Below are positions 60,993 to 64,000 of a stretch of 64,000 bases of DNA, piece by piece; within the stretch, counting starts at the first letter, position 1, and every line of letters begins with the position of its first letter. Below the pieces are notes generated by a model that was not told the DNA's origin, searched no databases, and worked only from the letters and a program-made list of their open reading frames with translations. Source of the DNA: Ignavibacteriales bacterium (GTDB lineage Bacteria > Bacteroidota > Ignavibacteria > Ignavibacteriales > Ignavibacteriaceae); the NCBI GenBank assembly GCA_016714125.1, contig JADJNX010000001.1, positions 310,001 through 374,000 on the forward strand, written 5' to 3'. The translations under genes were made by a program, and so were the position numbers.

Positions 60993-62987
60993 ATGGAAAA
61001 GTACCTATACAGGATTCTGATCACTGTGGCAGTTCTGGCTCTGTCGATATATTTCTTATATCCAACATACCAGGATTATCTGAACAGCTCAGATATTAAG
61101 GAAAAAGTTTCTTCACAGGAGCAATTCTTGAAAAAGAGTTACCCCAACCTGAGCAAGGACAGTATTGATATTCTGCTTCTTAATTTTGAAGACAGTTTAA
61201 AAAGTGCTGACGATAGTTATGCCAAAACAAGAGCGAAAAGACTTAAACTTGGTCTCGATCTTCAAGGTGGAATGCGTGTTGTTCTCGAAGTGAATACAGC
61301 ACAGCTCTTGCAGAAACTCGCCAATGACCCTGATCCCGTGTTCGTAAAAATGTTAGACCAGGCGACTAAAGAAGCTGAAGCCAACGATGAACCTGTGGTA
61401 GATGTTATGGTCAGAAAGCTAACCGAAGCTAATATTAGAATAAGCAGATATTTTGGAAATGTTGATGAGGATGACGCAAAAATCATCTCCAACCTTAAAG
61501 ATCAAACTGTAGATGCGGTTACAAGAGCAGAACAGATTCTCAGAAACAGAATTGATCAATACGGAGTTTCAGAACCTGTGATTCAAAAACAGGGTAATAA
61601 CCGTATTGTTGTTGAACTTCCGGGTATCGCAAATGAGGAAGAGGCCAGACAGCTTATTCAGAGTACCGCTCTGCTTGAGTTTAAAATGGTCAGAGATGCA
61701 CAGTATGCAATTAATCTCATTGTCAAGATTAACAATTCCCTTGCCGGCGGCAAAATTGAGGAAGAAGTAAAACCTGCGACTGATACAACAAAAACCACTG
61801 ACTCAACAGCTGTAGCTAAAGCAGACAAAAAAACTGACTCAACCACTGTTGCAAAAGCTGATTCCGGTAAAAAAGATGATACTGCTCAGGCCAAAAAGAC
61901 TGACACAGCTCAGAAATCACCTGAACAACTTGCGAAGGAAAATCCAATTCTTTCGCTTATCTCACCAAGTGAACAAACCGGTGAAATTTATGTACCGGCT
62001 TCAAATAGAGAGAAATTACAAAGATTGCTTAATCAACCAATCTCGCAAGCAATACTTGCTGATAACGATGAATTCCTTTTCTCGAATCATTCATTCCTCA
62101 CCGAAACCGGAGAAAAGATTTTTACACTTTTCTGTGTAACTAAAAATCCAGAACTCACAGGTGGAGTTATTACTGAAGCCGTGGGAACCCCTGATCCATC
62201 AGGTGCTGCTGGTGCAGTTGTTTCCATGACTATGAATTCTGAAGGTTCAGTTGAGTGGGCAAGAATCACAGGAGCAAACATCGACAAAAGATGTGCAATT
62301 GTTCTAGATGGTGTTGTTTACTCGGCTCCCGTAATCAGAAATAAAATTACAGGTGGAAGAAGCCAGATTGATGGAATGAAAGACCTGAACGAAGCAAAGC
62401 TATTAGCTAACATCTTAAATGCAGGTGCCTTTGCTGCTCCGGTTGAGATAATTGAAGAAAGAACGGTAGGACCATCCCTCGGTGAAGATTCAATCACTGC
62501 AGGTTTGCAGTCAGTTATGTTTGGTTTCCTTCTGGTAGCCGGGTTTATGATTGTTTACTACCGTGGCGCGGGAGGCATCGCCTCATTTGCACTGGTATTT
62601 GTGATTACAATGATCATTGGTGTTCTGGCAGCTTTTGGAGCTACTCTTACATTGCCGGGTATCGCGGGTATCGTGCTTACTATCGGTATGGCGGTAGATT
62701 CGAATGTGCTAATCTATGAGAGAATTAGAGAAGAAATGGCTCTTGGAAAAACAATGAAAGCTTCGGTTGAAGGCGGATTCGCCAAAGCCGGTTCTGCCAT
62801 CTGGGATTCCAATATTACAACCCTTATAACCAGTATCATACTCTATCAGTTTGGTACCGGTCCTATTCAAGGTTTTGCGCTCACCCTGATGATCGGTATT
62901 CTTACCTCATTATTTGGAGCACTGGTAATTGCGAAGGTAATCTTCGAATATTTCACCGATAAGGGTCATCCCGTTTCATTAGGTTAA
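60993..62987 (+). CDS. secD: Protein translocase subunit SecD
   Basis: 664 residues, intact. LKLGLDLQGGMRVVLEV is the SecD D1 motif near residue 75, RNRIDQYGVSEPVIQKQG the periplasmic domain hallmark, and LTIGMAVDSNVLIYERIREE the fourth-helix motif with the conserved Asp. Residues about 263-308 form a Lys/Thr/Asp/Ala-rich low-complexity insert with imperfect repeats of TDSTxVAKAD. SecD with SecF drives late protein export using the proton gradient. It is followed by secF after 32 bases. Confidence 0.97.
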   Translation: MEKYLYRILITVAVLALSIYFLYPTYQDYLNSSDIKEKVSSQEQFLKKSYPNLSKDSIDILLLNFEDSLKSADDSYAKTRAKRLKLGLDLQGGMRVVLEVNTAQLLQKLANDPDPVFVKMLDQATKEAEANDEPVVDVMVRKLTEANIRISRYFGNVDEDDAKIISNLKDQTVDAVTRAEQILRNRIDQYGVSEPVIQKQGNNRIVVELPGIANEEEARQLIQSTALLEFKMVRDAQYAINLIVKINNSLAGGKIEEEVKPATDTTKTTDSTAVAKADKKTDSTTVAKADSGKKDDTAQAKKTDTAQKSPEQLAKENPILSLISPSEQTGEIYVPASNREKLQRLLNQPISQAILADNDEFLFSNHSFLTETGEKIFTLFCVTKNPELTGGVITEAVGTPDPSGAAGAVVSMTMNSEGSVEWARITGANIDKRCAIVLDGVVYSAPVIRNKITGGRSQIDGMKDLNEAKLLANILNAGAFAAPVEIIEERTVGPSLGEDSITAGLQSVMFGFLLVAGFMIVYYRGAGGIASFALVFVITMIIGVLAAFGATLTLPGIAGIVLTIGMAVDSNVLIYERIREEMALGKTMKASVEGGFAKAGSAIWDSNITTLITSIILYQFGTGPIQGFALTLMIGILTSLFGALVIAKVIFEYFTDKGHPVSLG

Positions 62988-63019
62988 TCTAAAAGGTTTT
63001 TAAGGAGCTAACAAAAACA

Positions 63020-64000
63020 ATGCGAATTTTTCATAATCTAAATGTTGATTTTCTCGGAAAGAGAAAATTCTTCTACATGCTCTCAACTACAATATTTGTC
63101 CTCGGACTTATAAGTATCCTCGTTCGTGGACTTCAGTTTGGTATCGATTTTAAAGGTGGTACCGAAGTTGTGCTCGAGTTTGAAAAGCCAATCGAAATTA
63201 CTAAAGTCCGCCAGTATCTTTCCGATATCGGGCTTGGAAATATTGAAGTGAAAACTTTTGGCGATGAAACCGGTGCTCTAATCAGAACTGAAGCACAGGA
63301 AATCCCTGAAGCAAACAAACCCAAAATTCTTTCAATTATTGAAAAGAGAATTGATGAGGTTTACAAAGGTGTTAAAATTGAAAGAACCGAAAATAAAAAT
63401 ACCGGTTCTGTAGTTTACAAATTTGCGGGTCCTGATTCTGCAACCAAGGTGAGCAAAGAGCTCTTCCAGGATGGTTTCCAGGCATCAAGAGTTTCTCTTG
63501 AGGCTGACAACTCTGAAGTGGTTGTGAGAATTGGTGTATCGGACTGGATTAAAGAAAACCTTCGTGCACAACTCCCCGGCAACGCATTTAAAGTACTTAG
63601 AGAAGACAGAATTGGTCCTAAGATCGGTGACGAACTTAAAAGAGATGCGATTATCGCAGTTGTTCTTTCTCTACTGGGTATCTTAATCTATCTCGCTTTC
63701 CGATTTAAGTTCTTCTTTGCTATCGGTGCGGTTACTGCTCTTTTCCATGATGTGTTGCTGACTCTCGGAGTCTTTTCACTTTTCTACGATCTAATCCCCG
63801 GTTTAAACCTCGAAATAGATCTGACGATTATCGCTGCTTTCCTTACACTTATCGGTTATTCGATCAACGATACAGTTATCGTGTTCGACAGAGTGAGGGA
63901 AACAATGAAAATCCACAAGAACGCCCCCCTCGAACAATTGATGAATGAGGCAGTGAATAAAACTATGAGTAGAACAATTCTTACCGGAGGTACAACCCTC
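63020..64000 (+). CDS. secF: Protein translocase subunit SecF, 5' part
   Basis: 327 residues are present; the gene runs off the right edge just before its end. GIDFKGGTEVVLEF is the SecF D1 motif, and LTLIGYSINDTVIVFDRVRE is the membrane-domain signature. The Shine-Dalgarno AAGGAG lies 13 bases before ATG 63020. SecF pairs with SecD. Intact as far as seen. Confidence 0.96.
   Translation, partial: MRIFHNLNVDFLGKRKFFYMLSTTIFVLGLISILVRGLQFGIDFKGGTEVVLEFEKPIEITKVRQYLSDIGLGNIEVKTFGDETGALIRTEAQEIPEANKPKILSIIEKRIDEVYKGVKIERTENKNTGSVVYKFAGPDSATKVSKELFQDGFQASRVSLEADNSEVVVRIGVSDWIKENLRAQLPGNAFKVLREDRIGPKIGDELKRDAIIAVVLSLLGILIYLAFRFKFFFAIGAVTALFHDVLLTLGVFSLFYDLIPGLNLEIDLTIIAAFLTLIGYSINDTVIVFDRVRETMKIHKNAPLEQLMNEAVNKTMSRTILTGGTTL

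Overview
The window looks like chromosomal DNA from an Ignavibacteria/Bacteroidota-Chlorobi group bacterium. The evidence is a secreted GH18 protein with a type IX secretion C-terminal sorting domain, a DUF4835 protein, a beta-propeller (Reg_prop/Y_Y_Y) sensor kinase, the 31-residue COX24/bTHX-like basic protein, cytochrome bd oxidase and a trimeric [FeFe] hydrogenase. The assignment is inferred from gene content only.

Layout. 1-8.1 kb: partial sppA (-), then on + a sensor kinase, cydAB, a NYN-domain protein and the GH18 protein. 8.1-9.0 kb: DUF4835 protein (-). 9.2-23.9 kb (-): a BREX type 1 phage-defence island transcribed brxA-brxB-brxC-pglX-[DUF3800]-[winged-helix regulator + nucleotidyltransferase]-pglZ-brxL. 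24.4 kb: a small secreted carboxypeptidase-regulatory-like protein (+). 24.9-41.4 kb (-): a complete division and cell wall (dcw) cluster, mraZ-rsmH-ftsL-ftsI-murE-murF-mraY-murD-ftsW-murG-murC-ftsQ-ftsA-[FtsZ-like half protein]-ftsZ, with a three-repeat MraZ operator upstream and an intrinsic terminator downstream. 41.7-44.6 kb: rRNA methyltransferase, small membrane protein, M15 peptidase, haem lipoprotein. 44.7-52.7 kb (-): an apparent hydrogen-metabolism operon with a hydrogenase-like sensor histidine kinase, receivers, a receiver-PAS-kinase and hydC-hydB-hydA. 53-64 kb: GH13 lipoprotein, copper ATPase, tRNA-Thr(CGT), COX24-like protein, TPR protein, HU, an unknown membrane-anchored protein, pepF, secD and partial secF.

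The most novel-looking item is the 195-residue protein between ftsA and ftsZ. It aligns by eye along the FtsZ GTPase domain but has lost the nucleotide-binding glycine motifs and has no C-terminal domain. Next are the regulator/nucleotidyltransferase pair embedded in BREX, with its own palindromic operator, and the fusion of a degenerate hydrogenase domain to a histidine kinase.

Caution on sequence quality. Single-base frameshifts, many at homopolymers, break about twenty genes, including ftsZ, mraY, murE, cydB, copA and hydA. Essential genes cannot all be dead, so most breaks are probably sequencing or assembly errors. MurD also lacks the whole P-loop segment and PglX lacks its SAM-binding segment; the MurD case shows that larger internal deletions here may be artefacts too. 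I therefore annotate interrupted genes as single CDSs spanning the frames. All identifications are by eye from motifs and remembered family sequences; no database search was run.
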